A DNA stretch of 64,000 nucleotides from Fulvivirga imtechensis AK7 (lineage in GTDB: Bacteria > Bacteroidota > Bacteroidia > Cytophagales > Cyclobacteriaceae). The notes below the pieces were generated by a model that worked only from the letters and a program-made list of their open reading frames with translations, had not been told where the DNA came from and made no database searches. Every line of letters begins with the position of its first letter. The stretch's first letter is position 1. The translations under genes and the position numbers were made by a program. The stretch spans positions 1 through 64,000 of the forward strand of contig NZ_AMZN01000001.1 of assembly GCF_000331535.1 (NCBI RefSeq), written 5' to 3'. Of this stretch, positions 26,861 to 36,448 are shown one piece after another.

Positions 26861-28927
26861 ATGAAGAAGATCGCAGTTCTATTAGCTCCCATCCTGGTAC
26901 TTTTAAGTTTCATCACCTATAGTTCTAACCCTGCTGCTGACCTGGGTCTTGCTCCCGGAGATAGCACCGAGCTGGTTCCTAAATCGTATTACGGAGATGA
27001 AGCCAAACTGATCGCTCAGATACTGGACACCTACCATTACAAAAAAATTAAGCTTAACGACTCACTTTCATCAGTGATCCTCGATACGTACATTGAAACA
27101 CTGGATAATAACCGTTCCTATTTTTTGAAATCGGACATCGAGTCTTTTGAGAAGTTCAGAACTAAAATTGATGACTTAACGAAAGCAGGAAGCGTTAGCC
27201 CCGCTTACGAAATATATGCAGTTTTTAAAGAACGGTTTGACAATAGAATGTCCTTTGTTCTCGATAGCCTGGTAAATGTGGAATTTGACTACACCATTGA
27301 CGAATACTACAACACTGACCGCTCAAAAGAAGCCTGGTCTAATAACGATCATGAATTGAACGAGCTTTGGAGGAAGATGATAAAAAGTCAGACGCTTTCG
27401 TTGAGATTAAACGGCAAGGATCAGGAGGGCATAAAAGAAACTATTACCAAACGATATGAACGCTTTGACAAGGCCATTCAGCAATATAAAACAGAAGATG
27501 TGTTTGAACTGTATATGAATGCTGTTGCAGAAGCATTCGACCCTCATACCAATTACTTCTCACCACGTACTTCAGATCGCTTCAAACAGAATATGAGCCT
27601 TTCATTGGAGGGTATCGGAGCCAGATTGCAGACAGAGACAGATTTCACTAAAGTTGTGCAGGTATTGCCTGGAGGCCCTGCAGAAAAGAGCAACCTGTTG
27701 CATGAAAACGATAGAATAGTAGGTGTAGGACAGGGCGAGGAAGGTGAGATCGTAGATGTGATAGGATGGCGTATAGACGATGTAGTGCAATTGATCAAAG
27801 GGCCAAAAGGTACTACGGTAAGATTAGAAATATTACCTGCCGAGACTGGTGTTAACGGTCCTTCAGAAGTGATCACACTGGTTCGTGATAAAATTAAGCT
27901 GGAAGATATGCAGGCCAAGGCAGAAGTCGTGCCTCTGCGTAAAGATGGAAGAGAATTCAAAATAGGTGTTATCACGCTACCTAGTTTTTATATGGATTTT
28001 GATGCTTATCAGGCGGGAGACCCTGATTATACCAGTACCACAAGAGATGTGAAACGCCTGGTAGAAGAGCTCGAAGCGCAGGGGATTGATGGGTTGATGA
28101 TGGACTTGCGTAATAATGGTGGCGGATCGCTGGCAGAGGCCATAGATCTTACCGGTTTGTTCATAAAGGACGGTCCGGTAGTGCAGGTGCGTACCTCAAC
28201 CAACCGGATCGAAGTGGGTGAAGATGACGATCCGGGAGTGATCTATGACGGACCTTTGGCAATAATGATCAATAGATTTAGCGCTTCGGCCTCTGAAATT
28301 TTTGCTGCTGCTATACAGGATTACCACCGGGGTGTGGTAATCGGTGAACAGACATTCGGGAAAGGAACGGTTCAGAGTATAATTGACCTTGGTAAGTACC
28401 TCCAGTTAGATGGACAGCAGCAGGCAGGCCAGCTTAAGCTAACTTTGCAAAAATTCTACAGAGTAACCGGTAGCAGCACCCAGCATTTAGGTGTTAATCC
28501 CGATGTCAATCTGCCGTCAGCATTTGATGCAAATGAATTCGGAGAGAGCGCAAGCAAAGGTGCATTGCCCTGGGATCAGATCAAAAGCGCAACATTTAAA
28601 ATGACAGACAAGGTATCACCCAAAATGGTGGTAAAGCTGAATGATGTTTACAATAAGAGACTTACCAGCGATAATGGCTTGAAAGGCCTGGTAGAGGATA
28701 CCCGTGAGTTAAAAGAAAGCCTGTCTAAAACACAAATTTCGCTGAATGAAGAGAAGCGGAAGCAGGAGATAGCAGAGGCTGAAAAGAGAAAAGCCAGCCG
28801 GGTTTCACTTTCCGGGACTAAAATACAAAAGGAAGGAGACGGAGAGAAAGATGCTATTAAAATTGAAGACCCATACCTAAAAGAAGGGGTAATAATTCTA
28901 TCTGAAATGATCTCAGAGATAGGATAA
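26861..28927 (+). CDS. prc: tail-specific carboxy-terminal processing protease (S41)
   Basis: A 688-residue periplasmic protease of the Prc/Tsp type. A signal sequence (about 1-22) precedes an N-terminal helical domain, a PDZ domain (near 230-330, LSLEGIGARLQ to IKGPKGTTVRLEI) and the S41 core. The Ser-Lys dyad is intact: Ser476 in SASASE and Lys501 in FGKGTVQ, 25 residues apart as in E. coli Tsp. A C-terminal coiled, charged domain follows. It trims or degrades envelope proteins by their C termini. The ATG was preferred over a TTG seven codons upstream. Terminator follows. Confidence 0.93.
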   Translation: MKKIAVLLAPILVLLSFITYSSNPAADLGLAPGDSTELVPKSYYGDEAKLIAQILDTYHYKKIKLNDSLSSVILDTYIETLDNNRSYFLKSDIESFEKFRTKIDDLTKAGSVSPAYEIYAVFKERFDNRMSFVLDSLVNVEFDYTIDEYYNTDRSKEAWSNNDHELNELWRKMIKSQTLSLRLNGKDQEGIKETITKRYERFDKAIQQYKTEDVFELYMNAVAEAFDPHTNYFSPRTSDRFKQNMSLSLEGIGARLQTETDFTKVVQVLPGGPAEKSNLLHENDRIVGVGQGEEGEIVDVIGWRIDDVVQLIKGPKGTTVRLEILPAETGVNGPSEVITLVRDKIKLEDMQAKAEVVPLRKDGREFKIGVITLPSFYMDFDAYQAGDPDYTSTTRDVKRLVEELEAQGIDGLMMDLRNNGGGSLAEAIDLTGLFIKDGPVVQVRTSTNRIEVGEDDDPGVIYDGPLAIMINRFSASASEIFAAAIQDYHRGVVIGEQTFGKGTVQSIIDLGKYLQLDGQQQAGQLKLTLQKFYRVTGSSTQHLGVNPDVNLPSAFDANEFGESASKGALPWDQIKSATFKMTDKVSPKMVVKLNDVYNKRLTSDNGLKGLVEDTRELKESLSKTQISLNEEKRKQEIAEAEKRKASRVSLSGTKIQKEGDGEKDAIKIEDPYLKEGVIILSEMISEIG

Positions 28928-28948
28928 GATCTGTTGTATATTAGAAAG

Positions 28949-28989
28949 GAGCCATTATTCGCAGTTACGGAATAATGGCTCTTTTTTTT
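28949..28989 (+). terminator. rho-independent terminator after prc
   Basis: GAGCCATTATTC and GAATAATGGCTC form a 12-bp perfect stem with a 9-base loop, followed by TTTTTTTT. Strong. Confidence 0.92.
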
Positions 28990-29153
28990 GGAAGAAGAGT
29001 GGCAGGCATGCATTAAATCGGCCTCTGGTTACCGATTATCACCGATTACTTCCGGCCTTAGTCTTCCAACTTTCACGTTTTTGATTTTTGAGCTATCTCC
29101 GTGCTACATTGTAGAAATTATTTAATTTTAAGCTTCAAGTAAACTTATAATGT

Positions 29154-31406
29154 ATGTTAAATCGTAAGATATATTTATTGCTTTTCATCATGAGCATACT
29201 GGCTTTCAGGCCGGAATTAATTGCTCAGCAGAAGGAATATTCTGATGTCCGTGAGGCATTGTTTTCAGGAGGCAGGCTTTCGGGTGGTAGCGGCCCTGCC
29301 AGTGTCAACTGGATCGATAAGGGGGACCGGTTTTCCTATATTGATAGCAAAAATGGTACTCCTGAAATCAGGTCCTTCAATCCCAAAACTCAAAAAGACG
29401 AATTGATCTTTAAGGCAGAAGGGGTGAAATTTCCTGACCATGACAAAAATTTTGAGTACACCTCCTTTCAGTGGTCAAAAGATTCAAAGTATATATTATT
29501 CCAAACCAATTTCAGGCCGGTATGGAGAAGGTCAGGAATTTCTGACTTCTACTTTTACTCGGTGGCGGACAAGACACTAAAGCTCGTGGCTAAGGATGCT
29601 CAGACTGCTGAAATATCTCCTGACGGCACCAAGATAGGCTATGAAAGAGACGGGAACCTGTTTGTTTTTGACTTTAGTACCCAAAAGGAAACACAGCTTA
29701 CCCTGGATGCGGAAGAGTATTTTTATAACGGACGTTTTGGTTGGGCCTATGAAGAGGAATTCGGATTGGCCCAGGCGTGGGTTTGGTCACCGGACAGTAA
29801 GTATATTGCATTTTGGCAGTCCGATGAACGTGACGTGCCTATTTTTCAGATGACCGACTATTCAGGGCAGCATGCGGAATATGTAAATGTGCCATATCCA
29901 AAGGTAGGTGATACCAACCCCACAGTAAAAATAGGCGTGATAGATGTGGCTGCACGCCACAATCAATGGATGGATGTGAAACTGAATGGTGGATATATTC
30001 CAAGAATTTACTGGACATCTACCTCCGGTCAGTTGGCTATCGTGCATCTAAATCGTAAGCAAAATCATTTGAAACTGTTCTTTAATGATGTAAAAAGCGG
30101 ACAGGGAAAGCTGATCATGGAGGAACAATCGGAAGCATGGATAGATGTGTTTGATTTCTTTGCCGGTATCATGCATTTATTCTTTTTCCCTGAAGATAAG
30201 GAGGAATTCTTGTGGATATCGGACAGAGACGGGTGGAGCCATATTTACAGATATGATTACCAGGGTAACATTATCAACCAGGTGACCAACGGTGAGTGGG
30301 AGGTGACACGAGTGGAGGCTGTGGACTCAAAAAATAGCACGATATACTATACCAGCACCGAAGTGTCTCCCCTGGAACGTCACCTTTATGCTGTTAACTT
30401 TAGTGGTAAGGATAAGAAGAAGCTAACAAGAGCGGCAGGAAGACACTCACTTGATGTAGCTCCTAATGGAAAATATTATATCGATTCCTATTCAAATATT
30501 AATACTCCTCGTCAGGTGGAATTATGGACGTCCAAAGGCCAGATGCTGAAAAAATTTGAAGAGAATAAAGCCGTGAAGGAATTTACCAATGAGCACTTCT
30601 ATTCCCCCAAAGAATTGGTTACCTTCACTACCAGCGATGGGCAGAAGCTCGATGCGTATATTATTAAGCCTAAAGATTTCAATCCCGAAAAGGCTTACCC
30701 GTTAGTGCTCAACATCTACGGAGGACCCGGTGCACAGTCTGTATATAATGAATTCGCCACCAGTGCCTGGGAGCAGTATCTGGCCCAACAGGGTTATGTC
30801 ATTGCCAGCGTCAACAACAGGGGCTCAGGAGGCTATGGCAGTAAGTTCGAAAAGGTTGTCTATGGTAATTTGGGAGAGTGGGAGAGTAAGGATTTTGTTG
30901 AAACTGCCAAATACCTCGCTTCGCAATCCTGGGTAGATGGAGACCGGATGTCTATCCGAGGCCATAGCTATGGCGGATATATGTCAAGTTATACCATGCT
31001 TAATCACCCAGATGTTTTTAAGGTGTCGCTTGTAGGAGCGCCTGTCACCGATTGGAGGTTGTATGACAGTATATATGCGGAACGTTATATGGACCTGCTT
31101 AATGATAACAAAGAGGGTTATGAGAAGAGCGCTGCTACGGCAGCCGCTGGGAATCTGCAAGGAAGAATGTTTATTGCTCATTCAGCCATGGACGAGAACG
31201 TTCACATGCAAAACACCATGCAGTTGGTGAAAGCGCTGATTGACAATGGAAAGGATGCAGATCTGAGGATCTATCCCCCCGGCGCACATGGCGTGGCGTA
31301 TAATGGCCCAAGCTATGTGTTGTTATACACCCAGTATGTCGACTATCTCAATGAGCACCTTAAGGCAGAAAATAAGCCAAAGGGAGTGAAGGTTGATAGT
31401 AAGTAG
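29154..31406 (+). CDS. dipeptidyl peptidase IV-type serine protease (S9B)
   Basis: A 750-residue exported peptidase that releases X-Pro dipeptides in the periplasm. The signal peptide is about residues 1-24 (ending LIAQ). An eight-bladed propeller with the DPP IV Glu-Glu pair in GWAYEEEFGLAQAWVWSPD is followed by the alpha/beta-hydrolase domain. The catalytic triad is intact: Ser605 in GHSYGGY, Asp680 in MDENVH and His712 in GAHGV. The stop codon TAG is the first three bases of the family-1 repeat copy C, so the present C terminus (KGVKVDSK) was set by that insertion or coincides with it. Confidence 0.94.
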   Translation: MLNRKIYLLLFIMSILAFRPELIAQQKEYSDVREALFSGGRLSGGSGPASVNWIDKGDRFSYIDSKNGTPEIRSFNPKTQKDELIFKAEGVKFPDHDKNFEYTSFQWSKDSKYILFQTNFRPVWRRSGISDFYFYSVADKTLKLVAKDAQTAEISPDGTKIGYERDGNLFVFDFSTQKETQLTLDAEEYFYNGRFGWAYEEEFGLAQAWVWSPDSKYIAFWQSDERDVPIFQMTDYSGQHAEYVNVPYPKVGDTNPTVKIGVIDVAARHNQWMDVKLNGGYIPRIYWTSTSGQLAIVHLNRKQNHLKLFFNDVKSGQGKLIMEEQSEAWIDVFDFFAGIMHLFFFPEDKEEFLWISDRDGWSHIYRYDYQGNIINQVTNGEWEVTRVEAVDSKNSTIYYTSTEVSPLERHLYAVNFSGKDKKKLTRAAGRHSLDVAPNGKYYIDSYSNINTPRQVELWTSKGQMLKKFEENKAVKEFTNEHFYSPKELVTFTTSDGQKLDAYIIKPKDFNPEKAYPLVLNIYGGPGAQSVYNEFATSAWEQYLAQQGYVIASVNNRGSGGYGSKFEKVVYGNLGEWESKDFVETAKYLASQSWVDGDRMSIRGHSYGGYMSSYTMLNHPDVFKVSLVGAPVTDWRLYDSIYAERYMDLLNDNKEGYEKSAATAAAGNLQGRMFIAHSAMDENVHMQNTMQLVKALIDNGKDADLRIYPPGAHGVAYNGPSYVLLYTQYVDYLNEHLKAENKPKGVKVDSK

Positions 31407-31505
31407 TGTCTTTAAGAAAACGCCAATGTCTGCGTTACGCTCGCCCCAAAAATGCTCACGTACCTCTTAGTAAGCCTTGACCTTGGCGTTTTCTTAAAGT
31501 CACTA
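31404..31505. mobile_element. family-1 MITE-like element, copy C
   Basis: A shorter, 102-bp copy with the longest inverted ends of the family. TAGTGTCTTTAAGAAAACGC on the left and, read inward from the right, TAGTGACTTTAAGAAAACGC differ at one position, and the pairing continues with CAA. The internal part keeps CAATGTCTGCGTTACGC. Its first three bases TAG are the stop codon of the DPP IV gene. Confidence 0.8.
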
Positions 31506-31515
31506 AGTAGTTGAG

Positions 31516-31560
31516 TGGTCAATGGTCATTAGTTCCTTATTCACTAATGACCATTGACCA
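31516..31560. repeat. perfect 17-bp inverted repeat between convergent genes
   Basis: TGGTCAATGGTCATTAG (31516-31532) is exactly repeated in inverse orientation at 31544-31560 with an 11-base spacer. The unit GGTCAATGGTCA contains an internal tandem of GGTCA. There is no T tract, so it is not a classical terminator, though it could block both converging transcripts. Confidence 0.7.
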
Positions 31561-31570
31561 TTGACCATCC

Positions 31571-31999
31571 TTACTTCGTTGTCTGCCCCTCATAGCTATC
31601 TGTAAAAACCTGATCTACAGGCTCCCACAATTCGATTTTATTATTTTCCGGGTCCAGGATATGGACAAACTTCCCATATTCATAGGTCTCTATATCATCC
31701 AGCACTGTTACCCCCGAAGCTTTTAGTTCATCAACCAGTGCTTCAATATTTTCCACCCGATAATTGATCATAAAATCTTTCTCCGATGGCTCGAAATAAG
31801 TAGTGTTTTCACTGAAAGTACTCCATTGCAAGTATCCTTTTTTCTCAGGATCATCCGACTGACGGAACTCAAATAAGGAGCCATATTCGTTAGTAACCAG
31901 CCCCAGATTTTTGTCATACCACTCTCTCATTTGATTGGGCTCCTTACATTTAAAGAAAATTCCTCCTACACCTGTAACTTTTTTGTTGTTTTTACTCAT
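31571..31999 (-). CDS. VOC (glyoxalase/bleomycin-resistance fold) family protein
   Basis: A 142-residue single-unit vicinal-oxygen-chelate protein with two beta-alpha-beta-beta-beta halves: TGVGGIFFKCKEPNQMREWYDKNLG opens the first, and DFMINYRVENIEALVDELKASGV then KFVHILDPENNKIELWEP ends the second. The ending ENNKIELWE carries the usual metal-ligand Glu. Members act as glyoxalases, dioxygenases or resistance proteins; the sequence does not tell which. It is monocistronic, convergent with the DPP IV gene. Confidence 0.85.
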   Translation of the reverse strand: MSKNNKKVTGVGGIFFKCKEPNQMREWYDKNLGLVTNEYGSLFEFRQSDDPEKKGYLQWSTFSENTTYFEPSEKDFMINYRVENIEALVDELKASGVTVLDDIETYEYGKFVHILDPENNKIELWEPVDQVFTDSYEGQTTK

Positions 32000-32370
32000 A
32001 ATACTTGAATTTATTGTTGATTATTCTTTTCTCGCTATTCAAACTTACACCACAAGCTGTTTGAATGATGTCATCTCTTTAGCTCGCAAATAGGTAGATA
32101 ATCAGGCATTTTTCCTCATACTTTAGTATGATTTGCCTTCTTTGCTATCATTGATTGTATTAAAAATTGCAATAAAAGTTACATGAGTCATGGTGTTTGT
32201 TATTAACTAAACTTATTTAAGTAATTGTTAATGTTATTTATATAATTTAGGTTAAATACTAAAAGTTTTTTGTTCACTAATGTTTGTTACTGTTACCTGG
32301 GCTGGATTTCAAATATAAACAACAGACCGGAAGATGCGGTAAAAGACATCTAAACTGGTAAAAAGGTGTT
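32000..32370. other. 371-bp intergenic region without a gene
   Basis: This is the AT-rich upstream region of the divergent VOC and response-regulator genes. The only structure I see is a small palindrome TCATACTTTAGTATGA at about 32117-32132. No clear TAnnTTTG promoter and no sigma-54 -24/-12 site could be assigned. Confidence 0.5.
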
Positions 32371-33537
32371 ATGATAAAAGTATTTGTGGTCGATGACGAC
32401 CCGGTTTATTCTATGATGATAGGAGAGACCTTAAAAAGACATGAGTTACTTGAGTTTACATATTTTACAAACGCTGAAGACTGTGTCTCCAGCTTGCATG
32501 AGAGACCTGATATCATTACGATTGATTTTCATCTGCCGGATGCTAATGGACTGGAGTTGCTATCGAAGATCAAAAAGTTTGATACCGGTATCTATACCAT
32601 TCTGATCTCAGGTCAAAAGGACCTTGAAGTAGTGGTGGAGGCCTACAAAATGGGCGCCACCTCTTATCTGATAAAAAATGAAGATACGCTGGTTGAGCTT
32701 GATAACAGTGTGAAGAACCTGATCGCAGCTATCAAACTGGAGCAGGAGGTGGAGTCGCTCAGAGAGCAGGTGTTTGAACGAAATAAATACAGCAATATCC
32801 TGGGGAGTAGCCCAGCGATCATGAAGATGCTGAACCTGGTTCAAAAAGTTGAATCAAAGAACATACTGGTGATGATTTCCGGTGAGAGTGGTACGGGAAA
32901 AGAACTTTTTGCACGTGCTATTCACTACAACTCTCAAAGAAAGAAAAAACCTTTTGTAACCGTAAACATGGGAGCCATTCCCCTTGATCTGGTGGAAAGC
33001 GAATTGTTTGGTCATGAGAAAGGAGCTTTCACCGGAGCCACTTCAAAGCGGATCGGGAAGTTTGAAGAGGCAAATCAGGGTACCATCTTTCTTGATGAAA
33101 TAGGAGAGATAGATATGGATACCCAGAAAAAGCTGCTACGAGTACTGCAAGAGCAGGAAGTGGTGAGGTTAGGAAATAACAAAGCCATGAAGCTCGATGT
33201 ACGCGTGATTGCAGCAACCAATAAAGACCTGATGAAGGAAGTAAAAGAGGGACGTTTCCGGGAAGATCTTTTTTACCGTCTGCAAGGGTTTTTATTACAG
33301 TTACCTCCGCTCAGGGAGCGTGGTGATGACATCATTATTCTGGCAAAGGCATTCCTCAAGGAATTTACAGAGCAGAATAAGATGGGCGAAATGAAAATAT
33401 CACGACCTGCTATGGAAGCGCTTGTGAAGCATTCATGGCCTGGTAATGTGAGAGAGCTAAAGTCTATAGTTGAAAGGGCTGCTTTAATGGCTGATAGCTC
33501 AGAAATACAGGAAGAGGACTTAATATTCTCGGGATAA
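32371..33537 (+). CDS. sigma-54-dependent response regulator lacking the DNA-binding domain
   Basis: A 388-residue NtrC-type regulator. The receiver domain (1-120) has the phosphorylation site Asp52 with the acidic pocket DDD at 8-10. The AAA+ sigma-54 activator domain (about 140-375) has Walker A GESGTGKE (171-178), the sigma-54 contact loop GAFTGA (218-223), Walker B IFLDEIGE and WPGNVREL (356-363). The protein stops at residue 388, right after the AAA+ lid, so the C-terminal Fis-type helix-turn-helix of ordinary NtrC proteins (about 450 residues) is missing. It may activate sigma-54 from solution, as reported for FlgR-like proteins. The kinase partner is not adjacent. Confidence 0.93.
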   Translation: MIKVFVVDDDPVYSMMIGETLKRHELLEFTYFTNAEDCVSSLHERPDIITIDFHLPDANGLELLSKIKKFDTGIYTILISGQKDLEVVVEAYKMGATSYLIKNEDTLVELDNSVKNLIAAIKLEQEVESLREQVFERNKYSNILGSSPAIMKMLNLVQKVESKNILVMISGESGTGKELFARAIHYNSQRKKKPFVTVNMGAIPLDLVESELFGHEKGAFTGATSKRIGKFEEANQGTIFLDEIGEIDMDTQKKLLRVLQEQEVVRLGNNKAMKLDVRVIAATNKDLMKEVKEGRFREDLFYRLQGFLLQLPPLRERGDDIIILAKAFLKEFTEQNKMGEMKISRPAMEALVKHSWPGNVRELKSIVERAALMADSSEIQEEDLIFSG

Positions 33538-33554
33538 ATTTAAATACATGAGTT

Positions 33555-35393
33555 ATGAGACTACGTCAAAAACAGAAACCTACCTTAAAAACCAGCACGA
33601 GTATTTATCTTAGATATGCTGCTATCGGTATGGCAACCGCGGTTGTCATCTTTATAGTGGTTTTTATCTATAACAGTTTTGTCAATGTTGATGCTACGCG
33701 TGCCGAAGGTGATTTCGGAGGTGGCGTGAAAGGACCGGGCTACGCGCTCACCTTTGATGGCGTAGATGATTATGTGGCGTTGGATGATTCTTTTGAAAAG
33801 GCGGGACAGTTTGCTCAGATCACTATTGAAGCATGGGTGAATACCACTGCAAAGGGTGGGAATAATGTGAATGATGAAGGAGCTATCATTGATTTTGATG
33901 GAAATGAGTACTTCAGCCTTTATATAGATAAGAAAAAGGGTCGTGTGTCTTTTCGAACTACCGATGAGAGTGAAACAGTAAACGACCTGGAGGCTAAAGA
34001 TAAGGTGAATGATGGGGAATGGCATCACATAGCGGCTGTGTATGACGGAAAGGATAAGGTTATTTATATTGATGGGAAGGAATCTGCTTCTGTAAAAAAT
34101 GCTCACAGTGGCCAGAATCTGGGTACCGGGAAGAGTCGTTTTGGCTTTATCGGGGAAGGCTCAAAGGCAGATAGTTACAACGGTTCACGAAAGTCTTATT
34201 ATTTTGAAGGTAGCCTGGATGATGTGAGACTTTGGCACATAGCCAGAAGCCTGTCTGAAATTCGAAGTACCCTTACTGAAAAGCTTTCCGGTAATGAAAC
34301 AGGCCTGCTTTACTACTTTAATTTTGATGAGGGAGTTGATGGAATAACTTCTGATAAAACCCGTGGTGTTACAGGTACTTTAAGTGCAGACTTGTCAGCA
34401 GGGTGGATGGCTTCCGGTGTTTATATGGGCGACCAAAGTAGCTATGCGTATGATGCCGATGAATATACATACAGTATCCCGGGGAAGGGCGCGGTAACTG
34501 TAACTATTACAGATGGCAAACCTCAAGGTATTCATATTTATTATGTTGGAGCAGCGCCTAATGATATTACCTTGCCTGACGGTATAGAAAGCCTGGAAGG
34601 ATATTATTGGGGTGTATATGTAATGGGCAATACGAAGTATACACTTACTTACGATTATAGTGATTATGAAGGGGCGATTGATACGGCAGTGCTGGTATTG
34701 GCCGAAAGGCCGAACAGTGGGGCTAAATGGGCGCATGGAAACCCGCAAAAAGGCTCTAAAAAACTGGTAATTCCCAATCAAACTGGTACAGAATATATAC
34801 TTGGATCGGGAGAAGAGACCGTTATGCCTATTGAGCTGCTAAGCTTTGAGGCAGTGGTAGAAGGCTCGGATGTAATTATAGACTGGACCACAACCTCCGA
34901 ACTGAACAATGACTTCTTTACTATTGAGAGAAGCCGCGATGGAAAGGAATACCAAATTGTGGGCACAGTAGATGGGGCCGGCAACAGTGATGAGTCATTG
35001 TCTTACTCCTTCACTGATAGAAATCCTATGGCCGGAAAATCGTATTACAGGCTTAAGCAAACTGACTTTGACGGTAAGTTTGAATATTTTGCTCCGGCGC
35101 TGGTAAGTTATACTACTACAACTACGGAAGAATTGATGTTATCTGTGTATCCAAATCCCTCTTTTAACCAGACAATTACAGTCACCGTTGAAGGTATGGC
35201 CAGTGGACAGGACGCCCGGGTGGTGATGATGGATCTCCAGGGTAATGCGGTTTTCAGACAAGACATTCAAGATGAAGGTATGGGAGCAGTTGCCGTCAGG
35301 ATAGATCCAAGTAACATGTCGGCAGGCAATTACCTGGTGATGGTATCCACTCCTGAGAATAAATACACCAAGCAGGTGATCCTAAGAAAATAA
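33555..35393 (+). CDS. LamG-domain surface protein with type IX secretion sorting domain
   Basis: A 612-residue exported protein. A basic N terminus and hydrophobic segment (about 22-44) act as signal or signal anchor. A LamG/concanavalin-like domain follows (about 65-250: YALTFDGVDDYVALDDSF, ITIEAWVNT, WHHIAAVYDGKDKVIYIDG, GSLDDVRLWHIARS), then a beta-rich middle. A fibronectin-like segment (ELLSFEAVVEGSDVIIDWTT) and the C-terminal type IX sorting domain (SVYPNPSF to NYLVMVSTPENKYTKQVILRK) end it. LamG domains bind glycans or proteins; this one is likely anchored at the cell surface. It starts 17 bases after the response regulator gene, so the two are probably co-transcribed. Confidence 0.9.
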   Translation: MRLRQKQKPTLKTSTSIYLRYAAIGMATAVVIFIVVFIYNSFVNVDATRAEGDFGGGVKGPGYALTFDGVDDYVALDDSFEKAGQFAQITIEAWVNTTAKGGNNVNDEGAIIDFDGNEYFSLYIDKKKGRVSFRTTDESETVNDLEAKDKVNDGEWHHIAAVYDGKDKVIYIDGKESASVKNAHSGQNLGTGKSRFGFIGEGSKADSYNGSRKSYYFEGSLDDVRLWHIARSLSEIRSTLTEKLSGNETGLLYYFNFDEGVDGITSDKTRGVTGTLSADLSAGWMASGVYMGDQSSYAYDADEYTYSIPGKGAVTVTITDGKPQGIHIYYVGAAPNDITLPDGIESLEGYYWGVYVMGNTKYTLTYDYSDYEGAIDTAVLVLAERPNSGAKWAHGNPQKGSKKLVIPNQTGTEYILGSGEETVMPIELLSFEAVVEGSDVIIDWTTTSELNNDFFTIERSRDGKEYQIVGTVDGAGNSDESLSYSFTDRNPMAGKSYYRLKQTDFDGKFEYFAPALVSYTTTTTEELMLSVYPNPSFNQTITVTVEGMASGQDARVVMMDLQGNAVFRQDIQDEGMGAVAVRIDPSNMSAGNYLVMVSTPENKYTKQVILRK

Positions 35394-35413
35394 CCATGTA
35401 TGTTTAAAGTAAG

Positions 35414-35448
35414 CGGGCGGCTGTGGTTTCATGGCCACCCGTTTTTTT
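35414..35448 (+). terminator. rho-independent terminator
   Basis: CGGGCGGC pairs imperfectly with GGCCACCCG over a loop of about 11 bases and is followed by TTTTTTT. It lies 21 bases after the LamG gene. The 240 bases beyond it, up to the RDD gene, show nothing further. Confidence 0.75.
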
Positions 35449-35686
35449 AAGCCGGGAAGGGTATTCTTCCTAAATAGGCTTAGTAATTCCGTTAAAAACT
35501 ATAATATAAAAACAGGTGCAAAAGTGTAAATTAAGATGGATCCAAATCTGAACTACTGATTATCATTGGCAGGGCATCCTGCGGGTTCATACCTTTTGAA
35601 ATCTTTTCATTTTCGGGCGCTAAAGCAGTGGGATGGCAAGATTCCATTCCGGGTACGCGTGTAATCCGTGATTGTTAATAAAAAAG

Positions 35687-36412
35687 CTATCTCGTTAATA
35701 CTACATAGTCATTGATCAGGACTTTTAGAAAGTCGATATCCGGCATAGAGCCCTGATCGATGTTTGTTTGCGCCTTTATTTTGTCAACAAGCATATGCAC
35801 TGCTTCCCTATGTGCCCGGTTGGGAAATTCTTTATAACGCTCCAGCACATTTTTTACCAGGATCATATTTGCTTCGGATAGTTTCTTCACCTCAGGAAAC
35901 TTCGGTTCATAGTTTTCCAAAGAATTTATCTTGATGATATCGCTGAAGCGCAACACTTTTGAGGGCTTGATCTTGATAACGGAGGTTTCGGCAGCCATAT
36001 CGCCCAGGCGCTGGTTTTTGTTGGAGCTGCTGATGAAAATAGAAGCCAGCGCGCCAAGCGAAAAGTAAATATCAATCATGCGAAATGACCATCGCAGTAC
36101 ATAGTCACTGGAGCGTGGTTCCGACCCGTTTAGCTTGACCACTTTCAGATCTACTGCACGTTTACCGGGTGTTTGTCCGTGGTTCAATATTTCAAATAAC
36201 AATGTATAGAATAGAAATATAGGAACAATAACAAGATAATATGCATATTCGACCCCTGATCCTAATGCCGCGGCCATAATAATCATTAATATTGTGATAC
36301 TACCGGCCAATATGAGAAAATCGATGAAAAAGGCAACAATTCGCTCCCTCAGAGAGGCGGCCTCAAATTCAATATTAACATTTTGTGTGGTGTTAATTTC
36401 AATTTTTTGCAT
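35687..36412 (-). CDS. RDD-family membrane protein
   Basis: A 241-residue protein with the RDD signature: the paired Arg-Asp positions appear as RERIVAFFIDFLILAG and, later, NKNQRLGDMAAETSVI. Three or four membrane segments lie in the first 140 residues, and the C-terminal 90 residues are soluble and helical. RDD proteins are often linked to the MoxR/DUF58 cluster, which starts on the opposite strand 36 bases away, so the two share a divergent control region. Ion transport has been proposed for some RDD proteins; not established here. Confidence 0.88.
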   Translation of the reverse strand: MQKIEINTTQNVNIEFEAASLRERIVAFFIDFLILAGSITILMIIMAAALGSGVEYAYYLVIVPIFLFYTLLFEILNHGQTPGKRAVDLKVVKLNGSEPRSSDYVLRWSFRMIDIYFSLGALASIFISSSNKNQRLGDMAAETSVIKIKPSKVLRFSDIIKINSLENYEPKFPEVKKLSEANMILVKNVLERYKEFPNRAHREAVHMLVDKIKAQTNIDQGSMPDIDFLKVLINDYVVLTR

Positions 36413-36448
36413 ATTGGAAGTCTAATAATATTGAATCACGGATAACTG

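Noticed and set aside
27553-27975. 140-codon minus-strand frame inside prc
   Set aside because: It is antisense to the PDZ region of the protease, serine/proline-rich and without any motif, so a shadow of the real gene.
32240-32370. Sigma-54 promoter for the response regulator gene
   Set aside because: I found no TGGCAC-N5-TTGC-type site in the upstream region.
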